DNA from: an uncultured Mollicutes bacterium
Lineage (GTDB): Bacteria > Bacillota_I > Bacilli_A > ML615J-28 > CAG-313
DNA length: 64,000 bases
NCBI GenBank assembly: GCA_900548675.1
Contig: URLJ01000001.1
Span: 62,001-126,000, forward strand
Direction: 5' to 3'
Position 1 is the first letter of the stretch; each line of letters begins with the position of its first letter. Under the pieces are notes generated by a model. That model saw nothing but the letters and a program-made list of their open reading frames with translations. It made no database searches and was not told where the DNA came from. Positions 1-9,868 of the stretch are shown piece by piece. The position numbers were made by a program, and so were the translations under genes.

Positions 1-2
1 AT

Positions 3-944
3 ATAGTACCATTAATAAATGCATTAATTAGAGTTGGGACAAATGAAGAAAAAAGAACTTTATTCAAAGCATTGGTAAATCCATTGCAATTATTACCAAG
101 TACGAAAAGAGGTCATAAAGAAGGAGATACTGAAACAGCTTGCGCGCAAGCAGTAAGAGTTTGTACAAATGCTAAAAATAGACAAGATAGAAGTAAATTA
201 AAAGCATATGAACAATTAGATATAAAAGTGCAAAAATTAGGATTGGACCAACATAAAATAATTATTGTTGAAGTAGAAGACGGAGAAGAGTTTGATAACA
301 CTTTAACAGGATTAGTTGCTATGCAACTTGTAACTAAATATAAAAAGCCCGTTTGTGTAGTAAGAGAAAATTCAGACGGATATTTAAGAGGAAGTGCGCG
401 TGGAGTAAGTCATGGACCAATTCCAGATTTAAGACAATTTTTTATGGATAGTGAATATTTTGAATATGCAGTAGGGCATCCTAACGCACACGGAGTATCA
501 ATTTATAAAGATAAATTAAATTATTTCTTAAAATATGCAGATGAACAATTAAAAGATGTAGACTTCAATGAAAACGTTTATGAGGTAGACTTAGTTATAG
601 ATGGAGAAAATCCAAATCTAAATAATATTATTTTAGATTTAGGTAATTTAAGTGAAATATGGGGACAAGGAATGGAAGAACCGTTAATTGCAATTGAAAA
701 TTTACATTTAAATAGTAAAAATATTCAATTAATAGGTGGAGACAAAACTACCGTTAAGTTTGTAATTAATGGAGTAACTTACATTAAATTTAAAGACCAA
801 AATCTAATAGATAAATTATTAGCAAATAACACAATGAATATTACTATTTTAGGAAGAGCTAATATAAATGAATGGATGGGTAATTGTACACCACAAATTA
901 TTATAGAAAATTATGAAATAACTGATACAACATATGAATTTTAG
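3..944 (+). CDS. recJ: RecJ-like single-strand DNA exonuclease (5' end cut off)
   Basis: The reading frame is open from the window edge, so the N-terminal DHH catalytic half lies outside and only the C-terminal half is seen. Visible parts are a DHHA1 domain with the substrate-binding GSARG motif and a degenerate GHPNAHG version of the usual GGHxxAAG motif. An OB-like domain follows, with EEPLIAIENL matching the RecJ OB fold. RecJ degrades single-stranded DNA 5' to 3' in recombination and repair. The frame passes a TTG at 72, which is an internal Leu codon and not a start. The next gene follows after 8 nt with an AGGAGG site, so the two are co-transcribed. Confidence 0.85.
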   Translation: MVPLINALIRVGTNEEKRTLFKALVNPLQLLPSTKRGHKEGDTETACAQAVRVCTNAKNRQDRSKLKAYEQLDIKVQKLGLDQHKIIIVEVEDGEEFDNTLTGLVAMQLVTKYKKPVCVVRENSDGYLRGSARGVSHGPIPDLRQFFMDSEYFEYAVGHPNAHGVSIYKDKLNYFLKYADEQLKDVDFNENVYEVDLVIDGENPNLNNIILDLGNLSEIWGQGMEEPLIAIENLHLNSKNIQLIGGDKTTVKFVINGVTYIKFKDQNLIDKLLANNTMNITILGRANINEWMGNCTPQIIIENYEITDTTYEF

Positions 945-952
945 GAGGTTTT

Positions 953-1525
953 ATGAAAAAAATTATAATAAGAATTTTAATTTTAACATTACTAATATCA
1001 GCAAGTATTTCTGCATTATATATACACAAACAACAATTGCAAACAGTTGAAACAGACACAAGAATTTTTTATGAAAATCAACTAGAAGAAAAGAATAATC
1101 AAATCAATACACTTGAAACAGAAAAAATTGCATTAAATCAACAAATTACTGATTTGAATAATACAATTACAGAGCTAAAAACTAAAAAAACAATTACTTC
1201 ACGCTCAACTTCAGAAACGCGCGAAGTAGCTACAACAGATAAATGGATTTGGGCAAATGTTAGCGCTTATTGCGCGTGTATGCAATGTTGTGGAAAAACA
1301 AATGGAATAACTGCATCTGGTACACAAGCAACAGCAAACAGAACAATTGCAGCATCTTCAGTATACCCCTTTGGAACAAAAATCGAAATTGAAGGAATGG
1401 GGATATATACAGTTGAAGATAGAGGTGGAGCAATTACTGGCAATAAAATAGATATATACTTTGATAGCCATCAAGAAGCGCTACAATTTGGTAGACGTAA
1501 TTTACAAATAAAAGTAGTTGAATAA
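953..1525 (+). CDS. membrane-anchored 3D-domain cell-wall protein
   Basis: A 190-aa protein with a basic N-terminus and one membrane segment (residues 4-24), a coiled-coil stalk (about 35-80), a short Ser/Thr linker and a C-terminal 3D domain (about 100-190). The family's aspartates are visible in VEDRGGAITGNKIDIYFDSH. Related domains (YuiC, MltA-like) cut peptidoglycan as lytic transglycosylases, so a surface-anchored wall-modifying activity is likely. Two Cys pairs (CACMQCC) precede the domain. Its place among replication genes, far from the lysis genes, is odd: it may act early at the envelope and not in final lysis. The fold is recognised with confidence, the activity is inferred. Confidence 0.7.
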   Translation: MKKIIIRILILTLLISASISALYIHKQQLQTVETDTRIFYENQLEEKNNQINTLETEKIALNQQITDLNNTITELKTKKTITSRSTSETREVATTDKWIWANVSAYCACMQCCGKTNGITASGTQATANRTIAASSVYPFGTKIEIEGMGIYTVEDRGGAITGNKIDIYFDSHQEALQFGRRNLQIKVVE

Positions 1526-1546
1526 AAATAAAAATTATGGTATAAT
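1518..1546 (+). promoter_or_regulatory. sigma-70-type promoter before dnaE
   Basis: TTGAAT (1518-1523), a 17-bp spacer and TATAAT (1541-1546). The -35 overlaps the end of the preceding gene. The -10 is followed by TATATTATA, a sequence shared with the promoters at 9798 and 62696. Confidence 0.7.
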
Positions 1547-1578
1547 TATATTATAATTAAAGAAAAGGAGGATTTTAA

Positions 1579-4500
1579 GTGAGTTATAGTTCATTACATG
1601 TGCATAGTGATTATAGTAATATTCGTATGTTAGACTCAATTAATCAATTACCTTTGTTATTCGACAGAGCTAAAGAATTAGGATTAACAGGAATGGCAAT
1701 TACAGACCACGAAAGTTTGTCTGGACATATAAAAGCAATGCAATTATTGTCTTCTTTGCGTGAAAAAGCCAAGACGGAGGAAGATAAAAAATATTGGAAT
1801 GATTTTAAATTAGTTTTAGGAAATGAAATTTATTTAACAAGAAATGATTTAACTAAAGATAATTATATTAAAGGACAAGATAAATATTTCCACTTTATTT
1901 TATTGGCAAAAGATGCAGAAGGACATAAACAATTAAGAGAATTAAGCTCTCGCGCATGGTCTCATTCTTTTAGACAATTTATTGAAAGAGTGCCAACTTA
2001 TTATAGAGATATTGAAGAAATAATTGGTGCAAATCCAGGACATGTAATTGGCAGTACAGCCTGTTTAGGTTCTAAATTTGCAAATTTAATTAGAGAATAT
2101 TTAGATAATAATCATTCAAAAGAAATTGTGAAAAGAATTGATAATTTTGTTCAATGGTGTCAAACTCAATTTGGAAAAGATAATTTTTATATTGAATTAC
2201 AGTCTTCTGAAAGTGATGACCAAAATATTTATAACGAATGTGCATTAGCTTATGCAAAAGCTAGAGGATTAAAAGTAATTATTACAACAGACGCGCATTA
2301 TATTAAAAAAGAAGATAGACCTTTACATAAAGCATATTTAAATGCAGGTGAAGGTGATAGAGAAACAGACGCGTTTTATTCAGGAACTTATTTGCAAAGT
2401 GTAGAAGATATTAAAGGTTATATGAAAAATATTAATTCAAATGATATTGACTGGATGTTAGATAATACAAATGAAATTGCAAATAAAATTGAAGAATATA
2501 GTTTATACCATAAAGAAATAGTGCCAAAAATAAAATTGGAAAAAGAATTTAATTGTAATCCAATTATTTATGAAAGCGCGCGAAAAAGAGACTATATTTC
2601 AAAGTTTATAAATTCTGAAAGTGAGCAAGATAAATATTATATAAATGGAATTTTAAATGGTTTAGAAAAGAAAATTTCTCAAGATAAATGGGAAATATAT
2701 ATAGACCAAATAAATAAAGAAGTTGCAGAAGTTTGGGAAATTACTCAGAAAATAGGTAATGACTTATCTTCATATTTTAACACAATGGCAAAAGTTGTGG
2801 ATATTATGTGGAACGAAGGAGATAGTTTAGTTGGAGTTTCAAGAGGTTCAGCAGGTGGATTTGTAAGTAATTATTTATTGGGAATAACTCAAATGGACCC
2901 AATTAAATATGGAATTGAAAATATGTATTGGAGATTTATTCATAGAGATAGACCTGAATTACCTGATGTTGATACAGATTTTCAAGCTTCAAAAAGACCA
3001 AAAGTTACAGCAGCTCTTAAACAATATTTTGAAAGTATTGGTGGAGAAGTTTATAATATAGCAACATTTGGAACAGAAACTGCAAAAGCTGCATTGCAAA
3101 CTGCAGCAAGAGGATTAGGCTATGATAGTGATTTAGGTTTGTATGTTTCATCTTTAGTTCCAATTGATAGAGGTAAAGTAAGAACGTTACAACAATGTTA
3201 TTATGGAGACGAAGAAAAAGATTTTGCACCAATTCCACAATTTGTAACAACAATGAATCAATATCAAGATATTTGGGAAGTTGCGCAAAAAGTAGAAGGA
3301 ACAATATGTCGTAGAGGACTTCATGCATGTGGGATGTTAATTGTTAATGAAGATTTTTGTGAACATAATGCAATTATGAAAGCTCCAAACGGCACTTTAT
3401 GTAGTCAATTTGAATTACACGATAGTGAATTTATGGGTGGAGTTAAATTTGATGCGTTAACAACCGATGCGCTAGATAGAATTAGAACTTGTTTAGACTT
3501 GCTTTTAAAATATGGTTATATTGAATGGGAAGAAAATTTAAAAGAAACTTACAACAAATATGTTGGTTTAGAAAATTTAGATTATGAAACAGAGAAAATG
3601 TGGAATGAAATTGGTGAAAATAAAATTAGTAATTTATTTCAATATGATACTCCGGTTGGTTTGGCAACTGCAAAACAAGTTAAACCTAAAAACACAATGG
3701 AATTAGCCATTGCAAATTCATTAATGAGACTTATGGCGGATGAAAGTGGAGTTATGCCTTCAGAAACTTTTACAAGATATAAAAATAATATTGATTTATG
3801 GTATGCTGAAATGCATAGATATAGTTTATCAGATGAAGAAATCAAGATAATGGAAAAGCATTTATTGGCTAACTCTGGTGTTTGCGAAAGTCAAGAAGGA
3901 ATAATGATGATTTCAATGGATGAACACATAAGTAATTTTAGTGTTAAAGAGGCAAATAAATTAAGAAAAACAATTGCTAAAAAGAAATTAGCTGAAATAG
4001 ATAGTATGCATGAAATGTTTATGCAGAAAGGGCGCGAAGCTGGTGCGTCAGATAATTTATTAAACTATGTATGGAATGTTCAAGTTAAAAGACAGTTAGG
4101 ATATTCATTCTCTGTATTACACTCTTTTGGTTATTCATTAATAGCTGTGCAAGAAATGAATTTAGCATATCATTATCCAACAATTTTTTGGAATTGTGCA
4201 AATTTAATTGTAGACAGCGCAGGAATTGATGAAAATGATGAATTTGTTAATTTAATAGATGATTTTGACCCAGCGACTGAAAACACAGAAGAAACTGAAG
4301 AAGAAAATGATGACGACGAAGAAATGACTAAAGAAGAGAAGGAAGAAATTAAAAAACAAAATAAAACTGTTAACTATGGTAAAATAGCATCGGCCATTGG
4401 AAAAATGATGGCACTTGGGATAAATGTTGAATTACCAGATATAAATAAATCAGAATTTACTTTTACTCCTGATTTAGATACAAATTCTATTATTTTTGGA

Positions 4501-5574
4501 ATAAAAGGAATTAATAGAATTAATAATGATTTAGCAAAAGCTATTATAGATAACAGACCATTTAATAGTTTACAAGATTTTTTAAATAGAGTTAAAACAA
4601 ATAAGGTATCGGCAATTAATTTAATTAAGTCTGGCTGTTTTGATAAGTTAGAAAAACGACCAAGAGAAGAAATTATGAAAGATTATATAGACCAAATTAG
4701 CGATAAAAAACAAAAATTAACTTTACAAAATATGGCTATGTTAATTAGAGAAAATTGCGTTCCCGAAGAATATAAAACAGAAGTTCATATTTATAATTTT
4801 AATAAATATTTAAAGAACTTTAAAAAAGATATTTATTATATGCTAGATGAACGCGCGTTTAACTTTTATGAAAAAATGTTTGATATGGATTTAGTATCTC
4901 AAGATGAGCAAGGTAATTTTAGAATAAGACAAAATGAATGGGATAAGATTTATAAAAAACAAATGATGGGAATAAAAGAAGAATTAAAAGCAAATCCAGC
5001 AATTTTAAATAATTTAAATCAAAAATTATTTGATGCAATGTGGAATAAATATGCAGAAGGAACTATTAGTAAATGGGAAATGGATAGCGTATGTTTTTAT
5101 TATCACGCGCATGAACTTGCCAATATTGATAGAGATAGATATTTAATTGAAGATTATACTGATTTAGCTGAAGAGCCAGTTATAGAAAAAATATGGACGA
5201 CAAAAGATGGAAAAGAAATTCCTATTTTTAAATTAACTAGAATTTGCGGTACTGTTATTGATAAAAATAAAACAAAAAATATCGTAACTTTATTAACAAA
5301 TGACGGAGTTGTAAATTTAAAAATATATAGAGCTCAATTTAGTAAATATGATAAACAAATTTCTGTTAAAGATGAAGTAACTGGAAAGAAAACAATTATA
5401 GAACGTTCTTGGTTTAAAAGAGGAAATAAATTAATGGTTGTAGGAATTAGACGTGGAGATAATTTCGTACCAAAAATGTATAAAAATAATCCTTATTTTA
5501 CTTATCCAATTGAATTAATTACAAATATTAATGAAGATGGAGAAGTAGAAGTAGCAGGTGACAGAGCAGGATGA
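1579..5574 (+). CDS. dnaE: DNA polymerase III alpha subunit (phage replicative polymerase)
   Basis: A 1331-aa C-family polymerase that replicates the phage DNA. The N-terminal PHP domain (about 1-300) keeps metal-binding motifs: HVHSDYS at 7-13, TDHESLSG and a TDAHYI. The palm carries PDVDTDF at 462-468, the catalytic aspartates of DnaE enzymes. A helix-hairpin-helix region (KGINRINNDLAKAI, about 977-990) and an OB-like C-terminus follow. An acidic insertion rich in D and E lies around residues 895-925. The start is GTG, fixed by AAGGAGG 7 nt upstream. There is no PolC-type exonuclease domain, so proofreading may come from the PHP domain or from the DEDDh protein at 60177. The next gene overlaps its stop codon. 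Confidence 0.95.
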   Translation: MSYSSLHVHSDYSNIRMLDSINQLPLLFDRAKELGLTGMAITDHESLSGHIKAMQLLSSLREKAKTEEDKKYWNDFKLVLGNEIYLTRNDLTKDNYIKGQDKYFHFILLAKDAEGHKQLRELSSRAWSHSFRQFIERVPTYYRDIEEIIGANPGHVIGSTACLGSKFANLIREYLDNNHSKEIVKRIDNFVQWCQTQFGKDNFYIELQSSESDDQNIYNECALAYAKARGLKVIITTDAHYIKKEDRPLHKAYLNAGEGDRETDAFYSGTYLQSVEDIKGYMKNINSNDIDWMLDNTNEIANKIEEYSLYHKEIVPKIKLEKEFNCNPIIYESARKRDYISKFINSESEQDKYYINGILNGLEKKISQDKWEIYIDQINKEVAEVWEITQKIGNDLSSYFNTMAKVVDIMWNEGDSLVGVSRGSAGGFVSNYLLGITQMDPIKYGIENMYWRFIHRDRPELPDVDTDFQASKRPKVTAALKQYFESIGGEVYNIATFGTETAKAALQTAARGLGYDSDLGLYVSSLVPIDRGKVRTLQQCYYGDEEKDFAPIPQFVTTMNQYQDIWEVAQKVEGTICRRGLHACGMLIVNEDFCEHNAIMKAPNGTLCSQFELHDSEFMGGVKFDALTTDALDRIRTCLDLLLKYGYIEWEENLKETYNKYVGLENLDYETEKMWNEIGENKISNLFQYDTPVGLATAKQVKPKNTMELAIANSLMRLMADESGVMPSETFTRYKNNIDLWYAEMHRYSLSDEEIKIMEKHLLANSGVCESQEGIMMISMDEHISNFSVKEANKLRKTIAKKKLAEIDSMHEMFMQKGREAGASDNLLNYVWNVQVKRQLGYSFSVLHSFGYSLIAVQEMNLAYHYPTIFWNCANLIVDSAGIDENDEFVNLIDDFDPATENTEETEEENDDDEEMTKEEKEEIKKQNKTVNYGKIASAIGKMMALGINVELPDINKSEFTFTPDLDTNSIIFGIKGINRINNDLAKAIIDNRPFNSLQDFLNRVKTNKVSAINLIKSGCFDKLEKRPREEIMKDYIDQISDKKQKLTLQNMAMLIRENCVPEEYKTEVHIYNFNKYLKNFKKDIYYMLDERAFNFYEKMFDMDLVSQDEQGNFRIRQNEWDKIYKKQMMGIKEELKANPAILNNLNQKLFDAMWNKYAEGTISKWEMDSVCFYYHAHELANIDRDRYLIEDYTDLAEEPVIEKIWTTKDGKEIPIFKLTRICGTVIDKNKTKNIVTLLTNDGVVNLKIYRAQFSKYDKQISVKDEVTGKKTIIERSWFKRGNKLMVVGIRRGDNFVPKMYKNNPYFTYPIELITNINEDGEVEVAGDRAG

Positions 5575-6620
5575 GAATAGGAATTATAGATTGTGATTTA
5601 GTAGAAAATCCAGATTTATCGTTGTACAATGTTGAAGCGCTTAAAATTATAAAATATTATGAGAAGAATGGACACGAAGCGTGTGTTCTTCTTCCTGGCG
5701 CAAACGTATTTGAATATGATAAATTAATTATTTGTGGGCAAATGACTAATAAATTTTATTCAATTATGCATACTGACAAACATCCTAATAAAGAATATAT
5801 TGGTCCAGCTTTTAATAATTTACAGTATATTCCAATTGGTATTAACGAAGTTGATTTTGAAGAAGTCGATACTAAACCATATGATACATTGATACAAGTG
5901 CAGCGTAGTAAAACTAAAAAAGATATTACTAAATCAGCTGAAAAAGAAAGATGGTTACGTTTGTTTCCTACTCAGCAATCAGTTAGTCTAAAAACAATTT
6001 TAACTGGTGAAACTTTTAGATTGGTAGATAATTATTTATTTGATAAAGATAATTGGGAAGAGGTTTTAAAAACAATGAGTATTTATCCTCGTTATTTTAA
6101 ATTTGTTATGCCTCAAATTATTAAAACTCAACAAGACTTTGATAACTTTATAAAAATAAAATCTTATAATTTTATTAAATTAAATTGCGCGATTACCATA
6201 GAAAATATAGATAATTTTCGCGCGTTTTGCGAACAAAACAAAGATTTATTAAATATATATAAAGAATGTATTTATTATACTATTGGATATAGTGCATCAA
6301 ACAATTACACAGAAGAATTTTATTTACAAGAATTAAATAATGTTTTTAAAAAAATAGAAATATTAAACGATTTAGGAATAGAAGTTGTGCGCAAAGGATT
6401 TTACATTAGAAACAGTAATTTTATTTTTACACATTCAATATTTTTAGCCTTATCTAGTTTTATACGAACAGAATGGAATAATGAACATAATTTTAAAGAG
6501 GCGTTTACAAAAACAGTTCGTATTAGAGAAGTAGCCTTACAACGTTTTTATCGTTTCTTAAATCGTAATCAACAATATTATTTCTTATTTAATAAAAAAT
6601 TCAAAAGGAGGAATCTATAG
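5571..6620 (+). CDS. unknown protein with cobalamin-binding-like N-terminus
   Basis: A 349-aa protein whose ATG overlaps the dnaE stop, so it is translationally coupled to the polymerase. The N-terminus (MRIGIIDCDL, then a helix and KLIICGQMTNKFY) resembles the Rossmann-like B12-binding domains of radical SAM proteins. No CxxxCxxC cluster follows, so it is not a radical SAM enzyme. The rest is alpha/beta with basic, aromatic-rich sequence. I do not recognise the family. The tight coupling suggests a replication-associated role, but that is inference only. Confidence 0.55.
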   Translation: MRIGIIDCDLVENPDLSLYNVEALKIIKYYEKNGHEACVLLPGANVFEYDKLIICGQMTNKFYSIMHTDKHPNKEYIGPAFNNLQYIPIGINEVDFEEVDTKPYDTLIQVQRSKTKKDITKSAEKERWLRLFPTQQSVSLKTILTGETFRLVDNYLFDKDNWEEVLKTMSIYPRYFKFVMPQIIKTQQDFDNFIKIKSYNFIKLNCAITIENIDNFRAFCEQNKDLLNIYKECIYYTIGYSASNNYTEEFYLQELNNVFKKIEILNDLGIEVVRKGFYIRNSNFIFTHSIFLALSSFIRTEWNNEHNFKEAFTKTVRIREVALQRFYRFLNRNQQYYFLFNKKFKRRNL

Positions 6621-6624
6621 AACT

Positions 6625-6840
6625 ATGTTAGAAAATGATTATGACCTTGTACGACAATCATTAGAGAAAATAGGGCACACACATTCCTTTGAAGACACCG
6701 AAGGGTTTTTAAGTCCTTACAGGCAAAAGATGAAACGAGCACAACAAAAATGTACTCATATGTGGTCTAATGATACTGATGCAGTTTATGAAGGGCCACA
6801 CGGAATTAGAATTTGCGCCATTTGCAAAAAGAGATTTTAA
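6625..6840 (+). CDS. small zinc-ribbon-like protein
   Basis: A 71-aa protein with a C-terminal CxH...CAIC-type metal site: CTHMW and, 22 residues on, ICAICKKRF. This resembles a treble-clef or zinc ribbon. Its GGAGG site lies inside the end of the upstream gene, 13 nt before the ATG, which is a long spacing. Function unknown. The neighbouring gene at 6853 is another small protein with a similar C-terminal Cys/His site. Confidence 0.6.
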   Translation: MLENDYDLVRQSLEKIGHTHSFEDTEGFLSPYRQKMKRAQQKCTHMWSNDTDAVYEGPHGIRICAICKKRF

Positions 6841-6852
6841 GGAGGTATTATT

Positions 6853-7086
6853 ATGGAAGAAATGAACGACAAAGAAATTTGTAACTTTGTAAAAGCTGCA
6901 ATTGAAACCTTAGAAGAAAAAAAGAAAAATGAAGTAATGAAAGCGGTAGGTCAATTTGTTTATAATCCTGCAATTGGAGAAATTAATAAACAAATTGCTA
7001 ATTTTCAAAACAAGTGTAAACATATAAACATAGATGGCAAAGGACAATGTGTTTATTGTAAAAAACAAATTGAATCAATAAGATAG
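6853..7086 (+). CDS. small zinc-binding protein with helical N-terminus
   Basis: A 77-aa protein, mostly helical and charged, ending in a CKHINIDGKGQCVYCKK metal site (C, H, CxxC). It starts 12 nt after the preceding gene with a strong GGAGG. The site resembles that of the 71-aa neighbour, so the two may share an ancestor or a DNA- or protein-binding job. It directly precedes nrdD. Function unknown. Confidence 0.6.
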   Translation: MEEMNDKEICNFVKAAIETLEEKKKNEVMKAVGQFVYNPAIGEINKQIANFQNKCKHINIDGKGQCVYCKKQIESIR

Positions 7087-7094
7087 GAGGTAAT

Positions 7095-9272
7095 ATGATA
7101 GTTGTAAAAAGACACGGTGGAGAAGAAAAGTTTAATAAGGATAAAATTATTAAAGCGGTTTTATCAGCTTTTCAAGATGTAGATAAAGAAATTACAGAAG
7201 AAGCACAAAACATAGCACAAAAAATTGGTGACGCAGTTGAACAACATAAGAGAAAGAAAATGACAGTTGAAGAAATACAAGATTTTGTAGAGGATAAATT
7301 AATGAAGAGTAGCAGAAAAGATGTTGCTCAAACATATATTAGATATCGTTTTTTACACAAATTAGCTCGTGACGAATATAAAGAATTAATGAATGCCGTG
7401 GGTGATAAATTAACTTGTAAAAATATTGAAAACCAAAATGCAAATGTCGACGAGCATTCGTTTGGTGGAAGAATTGGCGCGGCTTGCGACTATCTTATGA
7501 AAGAATATGCATTAAATTATTGTATGAGTCCATTATCAAGACAAAATCATTTAAATAACGAAATTTATATTCACGATTTGAATGCATATGCAGTTGGAGA
7601 ACATAATTGTCTTTCTATTCCATTAGATAAATTATTAGCTACAGGGTTTAATACTAGACAAATTGATGTTAGACCTGCACAATCTATTAATACAGCATTT
7701 CAATTAGTTGCTGTAATATTTCAAATTCAATCTCTTCAACAATTTGGTGGAGTTAGTGCAACGCATTTAGATTGGACTATGGTTCCATATGTAAGAAAAT
7801 CTTTTAATAAACACTTTAGAGAAGGATTAAAATATGTTGAAGAAAGAGAAGACCAAATTGAAGTGTATAGAAATGTTAAAGCAGAAGAAATCAGTATTGA
7901 AGATAATTGGTATAAAGATTTTCCAAAAGCATATAAGTATGCAATGGATATGACAATAAAAGAAACACATCAAGCAGTTGAAGGAATGTATCATAATTTA
8001 AATACATTACAAAGCAGAAGTGGAAATCAATTGCCATTTAGTTCTGTAAATTACGGAACTTGTACTTTACCAGAGGGTAGAATGGTTATAAAAGCATTAT
8101 TAGAGGTATCAATTGAAGGATTAGGTAAACTTCATAGAACATCTATTTTCCCTTGCAGTATTTTCCAATTAGGCAAAGGAATTAATCGTCAACCAGGAGA
8201 CCCTAATTATGATTTATTTCAATTAGCATTAAAATCAACTTCATTAAGGTTATATCCTAATTATGCTAATATAGATTGGTCAGGAAATACTGGATATGAC
8301 ATTAGTGACCCTAAAACTTATTTTAGCACAATGGGATGTAGAACTGCAAATGGAATGGATATTAATGGTATGGAACAAACAAAAGACGGTAGAGGAAACA
8401 TTTGTCCAGTAACAATTATTATGCCTACATTAGCTATGAAAGCTGACAGAGACGTAGAAAAATTTATGAAATTATTAGATAAAAAAATTGGTGAAGCAAA
8501 AGATATGTTGCTTGAAAGATTTGAATATATTTGTTCTCAAGATGCAAATTCAGCTAAGTTTATGTATGAAAATGGTACAATGGAAGGTTATGTACCAGAA
8601 GAAGGTATAAGAAGCGCGCTAAAGCATGGTACAATTGTTATAGGACAATTAGGTTTAGCAGAAACTCTTGAATTATTAATTGGTGAAAATCATACACATG
8701 AAAAAGGTATGGAATTAGCTAAAAGAATTGAACAATTATTTAAAGACAGATGCGCAGAATTTAAGAAAAAATACAAATTAAATTTTGGTGTATATTATAC
8801 TCCAGCTGAAAATTTGTGTTATACAGCGTTACAGAAATTTAGAAAACAATATGGTATAATAGAAAAAGTGTCTGATAGAGAATTCTTTACAAATAGTATG
8901 CATGTACCAGTTTGGGAAAAAGTAAATGCTTTTGAAAAAATTGATATTGAAAGTGAATTAACTGGATATTCTAGTGCAGGATGTATTACTTATATTGAAT
9001 TAGAATCTTCCGTTAAAAATAATTTAGAAAGTTTAGAAGCAGTTGTAAATTATGCAATGGATAAAGACATTCCATATTTTGCTTTAAATGTACCAAATGA
9101 TTGTTGTATGACTTGCGGTTATACTGAAGAATTAGATGAAACTTGTCCAATTTGCGGAGGAACTGAAATTCAAAGATTAAGAAGAGTAACTGGCTATTTA
9201 ACAGGAGATTACAAAACTGCTTTTAACGCAGGAAAACAACAAGAAGTGGAAATGAGAGTAAAACATATATAA
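7095..9272 (+). CDS. nrdD: anaerobic (class III) ribonucleoside-triphosphate reductase
   Basis: A 725-aa enzyme that reduces ribonucleotides to deoxyribonucleotides using a glycyl radical. Residues 1-95 form an ATP-cone allosteric domain (MIVVKRHGGEEKFNKDKI). The C-terminal part carries the zinc site (CMTCGY and CPICGG) and the radical motif RRVTGYLTG with Gly700, followed by FNAGKQQEV and RVKH as in well-studied NrdD proteins. Length and motifs are those of a complete enzyme. It is followed 10 nt later by its activase gene. A class III enzyme is inactivated by oxygen, so the phage must replicate in an anaerobic host. Confidence 0.96.
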   Translation: MIVVKRHGGEEKFNKDKIIKAVLSAFQDVDKEITEEAQNIAQKIGDAVEQHKRKKMTVEEIQDFVEDKLMKSSRKDVAQTYIRYRFLHKLARDEYKELMNAVGDKLTCKNIENQNANVDEHSFGGRIGAACDYLMKEYALNYCMSPLSRQNHLNNEIYIHDLNAYAVGEHNCLSIPLDKLLATGFNTRQIDVRPAQSINTAFQLVAVIFQIQSLQQFGGVSATHLDWTMVPYVRKSFNKHFREGLKYVEEREDQIEVYRNVKAEEISIEDNWYKDFPKAYKYAMDMTIKETHQAVEGMYHNLNTLQSRSGNQLPFSSVNYGTCTLPEGRMVIKALLEVSIEGLGKLHRTSIFPCSIFQLGKGINRQPGDPNYDLFQLALKSTSLRLYPNYANIDWSGNTGYDISDPKTYFSTMGCRTANGMDINGMEQTKDGRGNICPVTIIMPTLAMKADRDVEKFMKLLDKKIGEAKDMLLERFEYICSQDANSAKFMYENGTMEGYVPEEGIRSALKHGTIVIGQLGLAETLELLIGENHTHEKGMELAKRIEQLFKDRCAEFKKKYKLNFGVYYTPAENLCYTALQKFRKQYGIIEKVSDREFFTNSMHVPVWEKVNAFEKIDIESELTGYSSAGCITYIELESSVKNNLESLEAVVNYAMDKDIPYFALNVPNDCCMTCGYTEELDETCPICGGTEIQRLRRVTGYLTGDYKTAFNAGKQQEVEMRVKHI

Positions 9273-9282
9273 AGGAGTATTA

Positions 9283-9801
9283 ATGAATTACGTAAAAATT
9301 ATTGAAAGAGATTTTGGGAATGGTCCTGGAGTTCGCGTGAGTCTTTTTGTTAGTGGTTGTAGCAATCATTGTAAAGGTTGCTTCAACCAAGAGGCCTGGA
9401 ACCCTAATTATGGACAACCTTTTACAGATGAAACAATAAAAGAAATATTAGAATTAGTTGACCATCCATCGTGTTCAGGTTTAAGTATCCTTGGCGGCGA
9501 CCCTATGGAAAGTTATAATTTACAAGGTATTGAAAAATTAATTATTGCATTTCGTCGTAGATTTGGATTTGAAAAAACAATTTGGTTGTGGACTGGACGC
9601 ATTTTAGAAGAAATGATGAATGACTATTGGAGAATAAATATTCTTCGCGCGATTGATGTGTTAGTTGATGGGCCGTTTAAATTAAAAGAAAAGGATTTAA
9701 GATTAACATTTAGAGGTTCAAAAAATCAACGTATCATTGATATGCAAGCTACACAAACATTTAATCAATTAATATTGGTTGAGAAATATATGGATAGTTG
9801 A
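9283..9801 (+). CDS. nrdG: NrdG, radical SAM activase of anaerobic ribonucleotide reductase
   Basis: A 172-aa protein that creates the glycyl radical on NrdD using S-adenosylmethionine and a 4Fe-4S cluster. The cluster ligands are C26, C30 and C33 in GCSNHCKGC. The family's SGLSILGGDPM stretch, which contributes to SAM binding, is present. It lies 10 nt downstream of nrdD with a GGAG site, so the pair is made together. The length is usual for the family. Confidence 0.95.
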   Translation: MNYVKIIERDFGNGPGVRVSLFVSGCSNHCKGCFNQEAWNPNYGQPFTDETIKEILELVDHPSCSGLSILGGDPMESYNLQGIEKLIIAFRRRFGFEKTIWLWTGRILEEMMNDYWRINILRAIDVLVDGPFKLKEKDLRLTFRGSKNQRIIDMQATQTFNQLILVEKYMDS

Positions 9802-9826
9802 TTTTAAATCAAAATTGTAGTATAAT
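9798..9826 (+). promoter_or_regulatory. sigma-70-type promoter before the SPFH-dut-thyX genes
   Basis: TTGATT (9798-9803), a 17-bp spacer and TATAAT (9821-9826). The -35 overlaps the nrdG stop codon and sits in a short palindrome, TTGATTT-t-AAATCAA. It restarts transcription for the downstream gene set. Confidence 0.7.
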
Positions 9827-9868
9827 TATATTATAAGAAAAATATAAAGAGGAGTTGAAAGGAGTAAT

